Positions 1 through 9,766 of a stretch of 33,286 bases of DNA are shown in pieces. This DNA is from Methanobacteriota archaeon (lineage in GTDB: Archaea > Thermoplasmatota > Poseidoniia > Poseidoniales > Thalassarchaeaceae): contig PATD01000029.1 in assembly GCA_002713585.1 (NCBI GenBank), forward strand, positions 2,932 to 36,217. Direction: 5' to 3'. The position numbers were made by a program, and so were the translations under genes. Below the pieces are notes generated by a model. It searched no databases. It was not told the DNA's origin and saw only the letters and a program-made list of their open reading frames with translations. Position 1 is the first letter of the stretch. Every line of letters begins with the position of its first letter.

Positions 1-353
1 GAACTATGTGCGGCTCTAGCAATACGTTCCTTCGAACTAGGGCTCTCTTCCAAAAGTGCGCCAATGGAAGCACATAGAGCCGCAGAAGAGCCTAGCCCAG
101 AAGCGATTGGAATCTCACTTGTGACATGGATATCTTGCGGACGACCCTCCGCTGAAGCCCAACGAATAAGGGAGGCCAGATGTGGATTCTCCGAGGGGTC
201 CAAAGGTTGCCCATTCAGCCGCCATTCATCAGAGTCATTCAAGGTCACCTTGGCGCGCAAATCCACTGCCACAGCGATTGCTGGAGCACCGTAAAGAACA
301 GCATGTTCACCAAACAAGATTGCCTTTGCCGGTGCAGTAGCGACCCTCTCCAT
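1..353 (-). CDS. mvk: Mevalonate kinase (GHMP kinase family), N-terminal part; gene continues beyond the left edge
   Basis: Manual reverse-complement translation from ATG at 353: MERVATAPAKAILFGEHAVLYGAPAIAVAVDLRAKV...IHVTSEIPIASGLGSSAALCASIGALLEE. It has the mevalonate kinase N-terminal GEHAVLYGAPAIA motif and the GHMP ATP-binding motif IPIASGLGSSAA. Missing from the ORF track because it is truncated. Confidence 0.92.
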   Translation of the reverse strand, partial: MERVATAPAKAILFGEHAVLYGAPAIAVAVDLRAKVTLNDSDEWRLNGQPLDPSENPHLASLIRWASAEGRPQDIHVTSEIPIASGLGSSAALCASIGALLEESPSSKERIARAAHS

Positions 354-476
354 CGGACCGACTTCGAAGGTAGGGGACTTATCCGTTCCTGAATTTGGAA
401 CCCAAACTTCGTTTGTTATGAGTTGCAGGGAGACATTCAAAGACAGGTTTCAGTTGGTTAGCAATGGGGGGGGCGC

Positions 477-2039
477 ATGAGCGAAGAAGCGGACTTCGAT
501 GTAATCATCATTGGATGTGGAATGGCAGGTATGGCATGCGCCGCACAACTACTCAAGGAAGGCGTGGAAGGCGACCGCATTCTGGTCGTCGATAGAGGCG
601 AACCTGTCGGAGCCAAGAATATGTCTGGAGGGATACTCTGGGGCCGTGAATTAGACGAATTAGATGACATTTTTCCAAACTGGGAGATGGATAATCCAGG
701 TATAGAACGATATATCAATAACAAGAAAATCGGTTTTCTGTCATCAGATGATGCATTCATCATGGAAGGTAAATTTGCATCTTGGGATGGAGTCGGAGAG
801 ACATCTGAACCATCGATGAGAACTGGCTGGAGCGTACTACGAGCACGAACAGATGCTTGGTTCGCTGAAAAATTGGAAGAAGCAGGCGTATTCATAATGC
901 CTGGAATCAAAATCGATCAGCTCAACATTGAGGGTTTAGATCACACCTCTTACACCGCCCGTGATTTGACTAGTCCGGCTGAAGACTCAGGACGTGGAAA
1001 AAACCAGAAATGGAGAATCTCCAATTTCGATCCCGAAATTGTGGATGCTATTAGGAATGGGAAAATTCGAGGTATCGTTCAAGATGGCGAAGTCATGACT
1101 AGCAATGTAGTAGTGATTGCAGAAGGAAGTAATTCCATTCTAACCCGGTCCTATGCGTTCGACTCGATGATTCATGCCCAAGACCGTCACGGAATTATCC
1201 TAGGTGTAAAGGAAGTCATCCACCTTGGAGAAGAGGAAATCAACAGCCGATTTGGCTGCTATTCAGGAGATGATGAACGGCCACCCAGCGGGATGGCAAT
1301 GGAGGCAGCATTGGCAATATTTGACGACATGGCAGAGAAAGCATGGGAAGAATACCCTGTCACCGCAGGATTAGTGCCAAGAGCTGGTGGATGGCTATAC
1401 ACAAACAAAGATACTCTGTCCATCGGTGTAGTCATTCAATTGGATAGTCTCCCATCGGGGATTCACACATATGACATGCTAGCTGCCTACAAGGCACACC
1501 CGGCTATTGCCCCTCTAATTAGAGGAGGTGAAACAGTCGAATACGGAGCGCATCTTGTGCCAGAGTACGGATTAGATAGGATGCCCACTCGACTTGTAAG
1601 AGATGGAGCGGTGGTAATTGGAGACGCTGCTGGACTGGTCTACTCCAATGGCGCTGTAATCCAAGGACAGAATTACTCAATTCACTCTGGGAAATTAGCC
1701 GCCAAGGTCATCGCTAATTGTATCGATTCAGGCGATTTTAGCGAAAAGGCATTGGGTCAATACAAGAAGGACTTGGATGCATCATATGTCATGCGAGATC
1801 TGAAACGTTTCAAGACCACAGCGAAATTCTTAGCAGATGATGCAAACTACACCTGGGTACCCAAATTCATGGGTACTATGTTCAATAGAGTTGTTAGAGA
1901 GATTGGTGAAGAAAAAATCACTGTCGAAAAACAGGCCATGCGACTTCGGAAGGAAATGAGGCGGAAAGACCGCAAAACAAAGAAAGGCATGGGTCTGCTA
2001 AATTTAATCAGATTAGGATTGATGGGGCGCAAATTATAA
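477..2039 (+). CDS. fixC: FixC-like FAD-dependent electron-transfer flavoprotein:quinone oxidoreductase
   Basis: Rossmann FAD motif DVIIIGCGMAGMACAAQLLKEG; VGAKNMSGGILWG typical of FixC; GDAAGLVYSNGAVIQGQNYSIHSGKLAA; followed directly by a FixX-like ferredoxin. Confidence 0.88.
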   Translation: MSEEADFDVIIIGCGMAGMACAAQLLKEGVEGDRILVVDRGEPVGAKNMSGGILWGRELDELDDIFPNWEMDNPGIERYINNKKIGFLSSDDAFIMEGKFASWDGVGETSEPSMRTGWSVLRARTDAWFAEKLEEAGVFIMPGIKIDQLNIEGLDHTSYTARDLTSPAEDSGRGKNQKWRISNFDPEIVDAIRNGKIRGIVQDGEVMTSNVVVIAEGSNSILTRSYAFDSMIHAQDRHGIILGVKEVIHLGEEEINSRFGCYSGDDERPPSGMAMEAALAIFDDMAEKAWEEYPVTAGLVPRAGGWLYTNKDTLSIGVVIQLDSLPSGIHTYDMLAAYKAHPAIAPLIRGGETVEYGAHLVPEYGLDRMPTRLVRDGAVVIGDAAGLVYSNGAVIQGQNYSIHSGKLAAKVIANCIDSGDFSEKALGQYKKDLDASYVMRDLKRFKTTAKFLADDANYTWVPKFMGTMFNRVVREIGEEKITVEKQAMRLRKEMRRKDRKTKKGMGLLNLIRLGLMGRKL

Positions 2040-2058
2040 TTCAAGGAAGGATGAGATT

Positions 2059-2376
2059 ATGACTGAGAAAGCTAAGATTGGATTGTTTGAATATGATGTG
2101 AAGAATGGCCTAGGCTTGATTGGATACAATGTTGATGAACACGAACATGCCCATATCATCGTGGATACGAAGAAATGTGGGGACTGTGATTCAATGATGT
2201 GTGTATGGGGGTGCCCTGCACAGTGCTACCAATTCCGCGATGTGGGATTGGATGAAATGAAATTCCAATACGAAGATTGTGTTGAATGTGGAACCTGCTT
2301 CCTGATGTGTACTGATGGCGCATTAAGCTGGAATCATCCACGTGGCGGATTTGGAATTACTTACACCTACGGTTGA
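2059..2376 (+). CDS. fixX: FixX-like ferredoxin
   Basis: IIVDTKKCGDCDSMMCVWGCPAQCYQ...YEDCVECGTCFLMCTDGALSWNHPRGGFGITYTYG; C-terminal PRGGFG[V/I] is characteristic of FixX; adjacent to fixC. Confidence 0.88.
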   Translation: MTEKAKIGLFEYDVKNGLGLIGYNVDEHEHAHIIVDTKKCGDCDSMMCVWGCPAQCYQFRDVGLDEMKFQYEDCVECGTCFLMCTDGALSWNHPRGGFGITYTYG

Positions 2377-2390
2377 AGGAGAGGATACAG

Positions 2391-2786
2391 ATGGCGTACA
2401 AGATGTTCGGAATAGAAATGCCACTAATGTCGATATTGGTCGGAGGGATACTCTCTGCCTGGGGAGTTGCAGCGTACGTGATCTCCGATATGGCCAGTTT
2501 CACAGCCTTGATTCCTACTATCATGGGCACACCAATCGCAGTTTGCGGGTCTGCAGCCGCACAGATGCCTTCGCGTCGTAAACTGTTCATGCACATCGCT
2601 GTAATCTTTGGACTCCTATGCGCATTAGGTGGACTACGATTGCCGATGATTCTGATGAATGGAGATTCCTCTGGTATCTTGATCATCTCTCACGCGCTAC
2701 TGCTAACCCTTGGTGGAGTTTACACATATGCATGCGTTCAATCCTTTAGATGGGCGCGCGTAAATGGATTAATTGATTCCGAATAA
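2391..2786 (+). CDS. Small integral membrane protein (about 4 TM segments), co-oriented with fixCX
   Basis: ATG at 2391, 14 nt after the fixX stop; hydrophobic segments SILVGGILSAWGVAAYVI, LIPTIMGTPIAVCGSAAA, LFMHIAVIFGLLCALGGL, ILIISHALLLTLGGVYTYA. No family recognised. Confidence 0.7.
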   Translation: MAYKMFGIEMPLMSILVGGILSAWGVAAYVISDMASFTALIPTIMGTPIAVCGSAAAQMPSRRKLFMHIAVIFGLLCALGGLRLPMILMNGDSSGILIISHALLLTLGGVYTYACVQSFRWARVNGLIDSE

Positions 2787-2793
2787 CCACAAA

Positions 2794-3789
2794 TTATCGA
2801 AGGTTCAATGATTCGACTGCAGAAATTATCATCTCTTTTTGAGATTTAGATCTCCACCCTGACTTTTGGATAGTGTTTGAACAATCATAATAGTTAGTTG
2901 TGCCAAGTCCACTTGAAACTAAACGAGCCTCTTTGATGAAAAGCGCCATGATTTTAACAACAAAATTAGGAAGAGCAAGAGTAGACACTTTCAAACCATT
3001 GGATTTGAGATGTGCTGCAATTTGAGGCATTGTGATTGGAGAAGTTGCCATAATCAATCGTTCACCATTTAGATTAGAATTCTCAATTGCTTCAGCATGC
3101 ATCCAAGCAACATCACGAACATCCACTGGAGCAAAACTGATTTTTGGAAAGCCAGGATACCAACTGTCCATTATTGATTCAATTATTCTCAATGAGGTAC
3201 CCGGTGTCCCACTATGCAAGGGCCCCAAAATCACATTTGGGTTTACAGTTGTAAGTATGGAATTAGGGTGTGATTCGATAAAATCCCATGCGGCTCGTTC
3301 AGCTAAAGTTTTACTTTTAGTGTAAGCCGAAATTTTACTATTGAGATCAGTCCAGTTTTCATGAGAATACGTCTTGTTTTTACTTGCTGGAGTAGCACCT
3401 GAAATAGCAGCAGTAGAAGAGGTAATCACAAATTTACGAATCCCTGCTTCATATCCATGAGTCAAAACACGAATTGTTCCTTCTCTGGCTGGCTTGATCA
3501 ATACTTGCTCATCCTTTGGTTCATGAGCAGAAAATGGGGAAGCAGTGTGAACGACAGCATCAATATCTTTCATCGCACTTTCCCAACCCTCATCAGAAAT
3601 CAAATCAAGACATCTGAGTTCCAATAAGGGATTACAATCAAAATCTTCCAATATATCTTGATGAGATTCCTCAGGAGTTCTAGTTGTACCTCTAACAAAA
3701 TAACCCCTAGAAAGAAACTCATGAGTAACCTGTCGACCGAGAAAACCTGTGCATCCAGTTACCAATATTCGCTTGAATTCACTGTCCAT
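2794..3789 (-). CDS. NAD(P)-dependent epimerase/reductase, dihydroflavonol-4-reductase-like SDR
   Basis: ILVTGCTGFLGRQVTHEFLSRGYFVRGTTRTPEE, VVHTASPFSAHEP, KFVITSSTAAISG, YTKSKTLAERAAW. Preferred start MDSEFKR at 3789 (ORF extends to 3840). Confidence 0.85.
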   Translation of the reverse strand: MDSEFKRILVTGCTGFLGRQVTHEFLSRGYFVRGTTRTPEESHQDILEDFDCNPLLELRCLDLISDEGWESAMKDIDAVVHTASPFSAHEPKDEQVLIKPAREGTIRVLTHGYEAGIRKFVITSSTAAISGATPASKNKTYSHENWTDLNSKISAYTKSKTLAERAAWDFIESHPNSILTTVNPNVILGPLHSGTPGTSLRIIESIMDSWYPGFPKISFAPVDVRDVAWMHAEAIENSNLNGERLIMATSPITMPQIAAHLKSNGLKVSTLALPNFVVKIMALFIKEARLVSSGLGTTNYYDCSNTIQKSGWRSKSQKEMIISAVESLNLR

Positions 3790-3894
3790 AATTGACTTAC
3801 TATTTTCTTTGGTTTGAATTTTTGTTACTGTTTTAATCAAAATTAGTTTGCACGTATTTATGTTGAAGTGTGCTACCCAAGGGACGAGGAGGAC

Positions 3895-5400
3895 ATGACC
3901 CTACACCTTTACGATACGCGCAGGAAAGAGAAGGTTGCCTTCCATCCTGCAATTCCAGGAAAGGTTCAGATGTATGTTTGTGGGATTACTCCATATTCTC
4001 CCTCCCATCTTGGACATGCTCGATGTTACATCGCTTTCGACCTTCTTCATCGATGGTTAGAGGCATCGGGGTACGATGTCGACTACGTACAAAACTTCAC
4101 CGATATCGATGACAAGATTATCCGGACAGCCAATGAGGAGGGTATCGACTTTCTTGAGGTTGCAAACCGGAACATCGCAGATTACTACGAGGTAATGGAT
4201 GCACTTGGTGTTCTTCGAGCAGACTATTACCCTCGCGTCACGGAACATCTTGAGGGCATCATCTCTATGATTGAGAAACTCATCGAAAAGGAGCATGCTT
4301 ACACCGCTTCGGATGGAGTATGGTTCTCCGTCGCTTCCGCGCCTGAGAAATTCGGAACATTGACCGGTAATACACTGGATGCAGTCCAAGCAGGAGGGTC
4401 GGGCCGACTCGTAGAATCCGGGAAAAAAGACCACCATGACTTCGCGCTCTGGAAGGCGGCAAAACCAGATGAACCGACATGGGATTCACCTTGGGGTCCA
4501 GGACGCCCTGGTTGGCACATTGAATGCAGTGCAATGAGTCTACATCATTTCGGGGAATCCTTTGACATCCACGGTGGTGGATTTGATCTCCGATTCCCTC
4601 ATCATGAGGCCGAAATTTTCCAATCCGAGTGCTGTACTGGACGGGAGCCTCTCGTCGGCGTATGGATGCACAATGGATTCGTAAGGGTCGATGGAGAGAA
4701 GATGAGTAAAAGTCTCGGCAACTTCTGGACAGTTCGAGATGCATTCAACAATTACGACCCACTAGTCCTCCGCTACGCCCTTCTAAACGCCCATTATAGA
4801 AATCCAATCGATGTAAGTGAACAATTACTAGATGATGCAAAGACGAACCAGCGACGCCTAGCAGAAGGATATGGACAGGCTCTAATCGCAAAAGAAGAAG
4901 GTGAGGCTCTTGAGCCCCTACCTCCACTTCCGACCCCAGATGCATCCTCGGATTCCTACCTCCCTAAGAGGCTGGGAATAATCGAAGCTCTTGCAGAGGA
5001 GGCGGCCCGAGCACTCGATGACGATCTCAACAGCCGAATTGCACTTGCTAAGGTTCAGGCAGGGATTAGTTCGATTGATGAAACGTTGCAATCGGATCAA
5101 ATTGACGAATACGATACTGCCTCTTTCGCCAAGTTCGCTGTCGATTGGATTGAAGAAATCGCAGGTGACATCCTAGGAGTCCTTCCTGAGCCAGCAATTG
5201 CGAAGGCTGCTCGCGATCCTAGACTAGATCCGAAGCGGATTGCCGTTAAGGAAGAAGTCGAAGCACTCCTTGCTCGACGCGGTATCGCCCGTCATGCCAA
5301 AGATTGGGCTGCTGCAGATGAGATTCGTGAACGTCTCAACGAAATGGGGATTACAGTGACGGATACTCCCGATGGAGCAAGTTGGTCCATCAAAGAATGA
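3895..5400 (+). CDS. cysS: Cysteinyl-tRNA synthetase
   Basis: MYVCGITPYSPSHLGHARCYIAFDLLHRWL, NFTDIDDKIIRTANEEG, WHIECSAMS, HHEAEIFQSE, GEKMSKSLGNFWT. ATG at 3895 preceded by purine-rich GACGAGGAGG. Confidence 0.96.
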   Translation: MTLHLYDTRRKEKVAFHPAIPGKVQMYVCGITPYSPSHLGHARCYIAFDLLHRWLEASGYDVDYVQNFTDIDDKIIRTANEEGIDFLEVANRNIADYYEVMDALGVLRADYYPRVTEHLEGIISMIEKLIEKEHAYTASDGVWFSVASAPEKFGTLTGNTLDAVQAGGSGRLVESGKKDHHDFALWKAAKPDEPTWDSPWGPGRPGWHIECSAMSLHHFGESFDIHGGGFDLRFPHHEAEIFQSECCTGREPLVGVWMHNGFVRVDGEKMSKSLGNFWTVRDAFNNYDPLVLRYALLNAHYRNPIDVSEQLLDDAKTNQRRLAEGYGQALIAKEEGEALEPLPPLPTPDASSDSYLPKRLGIIEALAEEAARALDDDLNSRIALAKVQAGISSIDETLQSDQIDEYDTASFAKFAVDWIEEIAGDILGVLPEPAIAKAARDPRLDPKRIAVKEEVEALLARRGIARHAKDWAAADEIRERLNEMGITVTDTPDGASWSIKE

Positions 5401-8298
5401 CTATTCTTGCAAAAGGCGAGTAATCGTCACGATGGAGAAGGTTAGAACCAACAGAGCAAGGATAAGAATCGCCCAGAACCAACCCTCTTCGGTCACAGAC
5501 GAGACGCTTTCCTCGATCACCTCATCTGGGTTATTATCATCCAAGATTGGTACAATCCAATTGGCGGCATCCCTGCAAGTCCATTCGCCAATCCGTGAAT
5601 CGTCCCCACGCTCCGGTGGTGTTTCGCCAAGGACAAGTGCTTGAGCAACAACTGAATCATCACATGTGCGGCCGGGGAATGTAATCGCACTCCCCAAGTC
5701 GTAACTTGGATCCAACCGACTTACAGGCCAATCGCCCTCTGCTGCTGATTCGCTAACACCTGCATGAGCCTGCATCCAAATGGAATCATCAGGACAATCA
5801 CTACTGTACTCAATCCAAGTATCAGTTGTATCTTGATCGGTTAAGTGTTCAACGAAGCATCCCTGAGATTTGGACATCAATATCACGATTGCGCCACAGC
5901 CACGGACACGACCATCATCAGCCGACGCCGGATCAGTCACACACTCTTCGAGGTGGATTCCTTTGCCCCAAGTAGTATTGGAGGGATGCTGTTCCCCACC
6001 ATAAGGGCCGAAAGTCGGTAGGAGCAGCGGAAGGTCATCCTCACTCAAGCTAGGTTCATCCGAGCCCCCATTATTCTGATTGCCTGTGTCATTCTGCCCA
6101 TTATCGACAGGAGGATTGTCGCCAGTGTCGCCCTGTCCATCATCAACAGGAGGTACGATAATGTCAACATCGGATCGGTTTCCATTCGAATCCAATGTAA
6201 TATCGTAGTAGTTAGACCACAAGTCAACACTACGGTCATGCTGGAATGTACCGGATCTATTCAGGACATCGAAGTAGCGATCATCACCATAGGTGTACCA
6301 TGGATCGAATGGACGAGGGCCGATTGAGAGGTTCTCAAGACAACTCTGAAGACGCCCTGATATCTCTGCATATGACGAAGTACCCCCTGGGACTCCTTGG
6401 AACCTAACATCAATCGTCTTCTGGAAACCTGGTGCGGATATAACCTCTGGATCATCTGACATTTGACCCATCAAATCTGCATCACCAAAAACAGCAATTC
6501 CCCCAACTGTGACCAAGCGTACATCAGGGTCAACAGCCTCAATGAGATTTCGGTATGGATTGGAGTGGAAGGAATCCACAACTAGTAAATCAGCGGCGAG
6601 ACCTGCCTTAATCCGTCCGACATAATCAGTCCAACCAACCTGATCAATTGCGTTCGTAGTAATCATCTGCGCCATTTCAAAATCAGTAAAGCGGTCACCT
6701 AGGACGTTGCTATCCCACCAATCTGCAATCTTAACCTCATGGAGGACACTCTTGGCTCCAGAGGGATTCCAATCAGGAGAGATATGGATTGAGACGCCCG
6801 CTTCGTCCGCTGCAGCGATATCCGCTGTGTCCCCATAGAGAAGTAGGTTCGACATGGGGGACCAAACTAGGCTAGCATCTACAGCCGCCATTCGCGAAAA
6901 TTCGTTTGATGTAAGCGCTGTACCATGGATGATGATTAACTCGTCAATCACAAGGTCGTTGTTGACAAGTGCATCGAATTCTGCTCGTGATGGCTCATCA
7001 ATTCCCTCTGCAAGATGAATCATCCACGCATCGAGATTACCGCTAGATTTTGCATTCTTGATGTGAGAGCCTGAGTAGTCATCAGGGAACCAAGAACCAC
7101 CTACACGGGTCTCGATGTTATCTTGTCCGAAATTCGATTTCTCAAGATTTCTCGCAAGGATAGATGTGAATGTCTCCTCACTCTCCGATGTAGACCCCTG
7201 AATCGCTGTTGTGCCACCAACTATGGATTTGACTTCAGCGTGCTTCATGGAATCTACCATGAGGCCGCAGCCGTCTGAACCACCATCGTTCAAACCATTC
7301 TCGACCTTCGTAATCGCATTCTTGTAATCATTCACGGTCCTCCACTCGTATCGATTGTTCCAACCGTTTGGATCAACCTCTCGTGCGCCTCGACCATGAT
7401 CCCAAATTGGGATGGCATTGTAGTGCGGATGGTTGTGAGCATCAATCAGTCCAGGGTAGATGACGCCACCAGTGTGTATTCGCTCAACACCTGATGCCAC
7501 ACCGGGTTCAGGCTCACCATCTCCCCATACAGCCTCAATAAGCCCGTTGACTACGAGGATATTCCCTGAAATGAGGACGCTAGATTGGGATTCCATGGTA
7601 ACGACTGAACCCGTCAGTACATACGAACCGTTGTGATCTACGCCCTCCAGAGGCTCACACTCAGCGCCTACACCTGATGAAGGCCGGGATTCGCTCGGAC
7701 CCCATCCTGGCGTAGGTGAGTTGACCTTCTGCAAGGCTTCACCCTTGACATCGCGAGTGTAGGATAAATCCCAACCGTATTCCTCCGCCGGCCAAGTTGC
7801 AGAAGATATCTCGTTGCTAGATGCATCCATGATTCTGATTGTGCCACCTTCAAAGTAAGAAAGTTCGATCATGGTGGTCGCACGGAAGAACACAAGCCTC
7901 GACTGGGCTTCTATCGTGGCGGCAGTGAATGTGTAGGATTCAGTCAATCCAGCGGTCTCGACCTCAAGGACCCAGCCTTGAACATCAATTGCAGATGAAT
8001 CGGGATTATGAATTTCCACGAACTGATCACTGGTGGAACCCGTCGAACCATCACAATTCCAGTCAACGCCATCATAGCTAGCAGTGCTAGCCGAGACAAG
8101 AAACTCCGAAATGTACGCGCCCTGAGAACCATTCGCAGTTGTCACGCCAGTCATTGGAAGAAGAAGCAATAGCAAGATGGCGAATCCAGCACGAAGGAAA
8201 CTACGGCTCGTCACATCACGATGTTCAGGCGCGAAGAACTTGAACCCTATCCCTTGACACTCATGATGACAATAGTGCTCCGACAGGGACAAAAGCAC
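5401..8298 (-). CDS. Secreted lamin-tail-domain plus amidohydrolase fusion protein with C-terminal TM anchor
   Basis: Signal-like hydrophobic segment AGFAILLLLLLPMTGVTTA; lamin-tail-like GAYISEFLVSAS...DQFVEIHNPDSSAIDVQGWVLEVE; amidohydrolase HTGGVIYPGLIDAHNHPHYN...GRIKAGLAADLLVVDS; Asn/Gly/Asp-rich linker; C-terminal WFWAILILALLVLTFSIVTI. N-terminal start uncertain. Confidence 0.85.
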   Translation of the reverse strand: MLLSLSEHYCHHECQGIGFKFFAPEHRDVTSRSFLRAGFAILLLLLLPMTGVTTANGSQGAYISEFLVSASTASYDGVDWNCDGSTGSTSDQFVEIHNPDSSAIDVQGWVLEVETAGLTESYTFTAATIEAQSRLVFFRATTMIELSYFEGGTIRIMDASSNEISSATWPAEEYGWDLSYTRDVKGEALQKVNSPTPGWGPSESRPSSGVGAECEPLEGVDHNGSYVLTGSVVTMESQSSVLISGNILVVNGLIEAVWGDGEPEPGVASGVERIHTGGVIYPGLIDAHNHPHYNAIPIWDHGRGAREVDPNGWNNRYEWRTVNDYKNAITKVENGLNDGGSDGCGLMVDSMKHAEVKSIVGGTTAIQGSTSESEETFTSILARNLEKSNFGQDNIETRVGGSWFPDDYSGSHIKNAKSSGNLDAWMIHLAEGIDEPSRAEFDALVNNDLVIDELIIIHGTALTSNEFSRMAAVDASLVWSPMSNLLLYGDTADIAAADEAGVSIHISPDWNPSGAKSVLHEVKIADWWDSNVLGDRFTDFEMAQMITTNAIDQVGWTDYVGRIKAGLAADLLVVDSFHSNPYRNLIEAVDPDVRLVTVGGIAVFGDADLMGQMSDDPEVISAPGFQKTIDVRFQGVPGGTSSYAEISGRLQSCLENLSIGPRPFDPWYTYGDDRYFDVLNRSGTFQHDRSVDLWSNYYDITLDSNGNRSDVDIIVPPVDDGQGDTGDNPPVDNGQNDTGNQNNGGSDEPSLSEDDLPLLLPTFGPYGGEQHPSNTTWGKGIHLEECVTDPASADDGRVRGCGAIVILMSKSQGCFVEHLTDQDTTDTWIEYSSDCPDDSIWMQAHAGVSESAAEGDWPVSRLDPSYDLGSAITFPGRTCDDSVVAQALVLGETPPERGDDSRIGEWTCRDAANWIVPILDDNNPDEVIEESVSSVTEEGWFWAILILALLVLTFSIVTITRLLQE

Positions 8299-8317
8299 TC
8301 ACCTCACCCACAATAGT

Positions 8318-9766
8318 ATGGGGGATGGTTCAACTGCCAAGATTGTTGCATCAGTTGCAACTGTCCTGATTCTACTCCTCCCCGGTTGCTTCGGTGAAAA
8401 CGAGGAAATCTACGAAGGGAATGATTGGGCGAAAGGCTTCGCTTACATCGAGGACCCGGCGGGATTCACTGGAGAGGATCGTATACGTCCGTTCAACGTA
8501 AGTCACCCTGATCCCTCCTTGAACGATACTTGGGGCAATTCATCTTGGGCAGTATTCGGGAATCCAGAAGGAGGAAACTGCTGTGAACACTATCTCGCGG
8601 CGACTGAATGGGGTTGGATTCTGAACTTTGGTGGAGAATATCCCACATGGTCCGAGGACCGAGGGCATACTTGGCAAGAATGGCAGCCCCCAGTTGTCCA
8701 AAATCTGAACTGCAGAACACCAAAACTGACGCTACCTGGGCAGGAAGGCCTCGGCGAAGGAAGTATCGTGCAGACAACAACTGGAGACATTATTGCGATG
8801 GGATGGTTTCCTTACCCCTCTGCCTCGGGTGGAGACCAATTCTATGCCTTCTTCTGGGATGCAGATGAGGAGGACTGGACATGGTGCTTCAACCGATTCA
8901 CTGAACCCTTCTATGATCGTTCTTGGCAGATGGAAATCGTCGGTCCGATTGACGCAAATGCACCATGGGGTTCGGGGGAATGGGCTAGCCTCGTCATCTC
9001 GAACTTCTGGCATCAATCTTCCAATCGAGGAGGGCAAATGTCAACAGACGGCCTGAACTACTACTACTTCGAATTCCCGGATCGTGATGAACAACTCGAC
9101 ACCTACGAAGTCGATCTGACCTCTGCAGACCTCCCCGCTTCATGGGATTACACCAAGCCACACAAGGAAATGCGAGGATTTCCCGTCCCCTCGGGAGGAG
9201 CGTATTTTCCTAGCTTCTTCTCTGATGGAGGAGACGCTTTTCTAGATACAAGCCTAAACTGGTGGAGGGCTACTACTCTAGGTGGAGAAAGCCTGCCGAG
9301 TGAATACTGCGCATTCGATTCGAGTTCGCACCTACACTGTGTCCTACAGACCGGTACGAATTTTCTGCATACAGTATCAGATGATGGAGGAGAAACTTGG
9401 ACAAATCAGACATACAACCTCAGTAGTGTTGCTGAAGAAATCGAGGAGTGGGAATTCCACGCTAATGGAGTCCACGACCTCTTCGTACTCAATGTCCGAT
9501 ACCAGAGTTCAGCAGGTCCAGATGTAGATGTCGCATGGCATGTACGTGATTACTCAGAGGACCTTGCTCCAGATTCTATGACATTCATTGGATTAGGTGA
9601 CCTCGATGCAACATCCGGTGCAGGTCAAGACATTCGGTTCGATTTCGCGAGCATGACAATTCTTCCAGATGGTGGATCAGTAATTGCCTATCACGACTCT
9701 TCTGATCCTGACCCATTATTCGGGCTAGAGTTATTCCTTCCACAAGAATACTCAGTCAATCAGTGA
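8318..9766 (+). CDS. Secreted lipoprotein with Asp-box/BNR (sialidase-like beta-propeller) repeats
   Basis: Signal peptide plus lipobox IVASVATVLILLLPGCFG; Asp-box-like motifs SEDRGHTWQEW and SDDGGETWTNQ. Confidence 0.72.
   Translation: MGDGSTAKIVASVATVLILLLPGCFGENEEIYEGNDWAKGFAYIEDPAGFTGEDRIRPFNVSHPDPSLNDTWGNSSWAVFGNPEGGNCCEHYLAATEWGWILNFGGEYPTWSEDRGHTWQEWQPPVVQNLNCRTPKLTLPGQEGLGEGSIVQTTTGDIIAMGWFPYPSASGGDQFYAFFWDADEEDWTWCFNRFTEPFYDRSWQMEIVGPIDANAPWGSGEWASLVISNFWHQSSNRGGQMSTDGLNYYYFEFPDRDEQLDTYEVDLTSADLPASWDYTKPHKEMRGFPVPSGGAYFPSFFSDGGDAFLDTSLNWWRATTLGGESLPSEYCAFDSSSHLHCVLQTGTNFLHTVSDDGGETWTNQTYNLSSVAEEIEEWEFHANGVHDLFVLNVRYQSSAGPDVDVAWHVRDYSEDLAPDSMTFIGLGDLDATSGAGQDIRFDFASMTILPDGGSVIAYHDSSDPDPLFGLELFLPQEYSVNQ

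Noticed and set aside
64-392. Plus-strand ORFs of 76 and 70 aa at the left edge
   Set aside because: They lie antisense to the mevalonate kinase coding frame, which has clear family motifs.
394-406. TTTGG-aac-CCAAA palindrome between mevalonate kinase and fixC
   Set aside because: Only 5-bp arms; too short to claim as an operator without comparative data.
458-910. 150-aa minus-strand ORF
   Set aside because: Fully antisense to the strongly supported fixC; Ser/Pro-rich composition typical of a shadow ORF.
4057-4744. Minus-strand ORFs of 126 and 154 aa across cysS
   Set aside because: Antisense to the conserved catalytic region of cysS.
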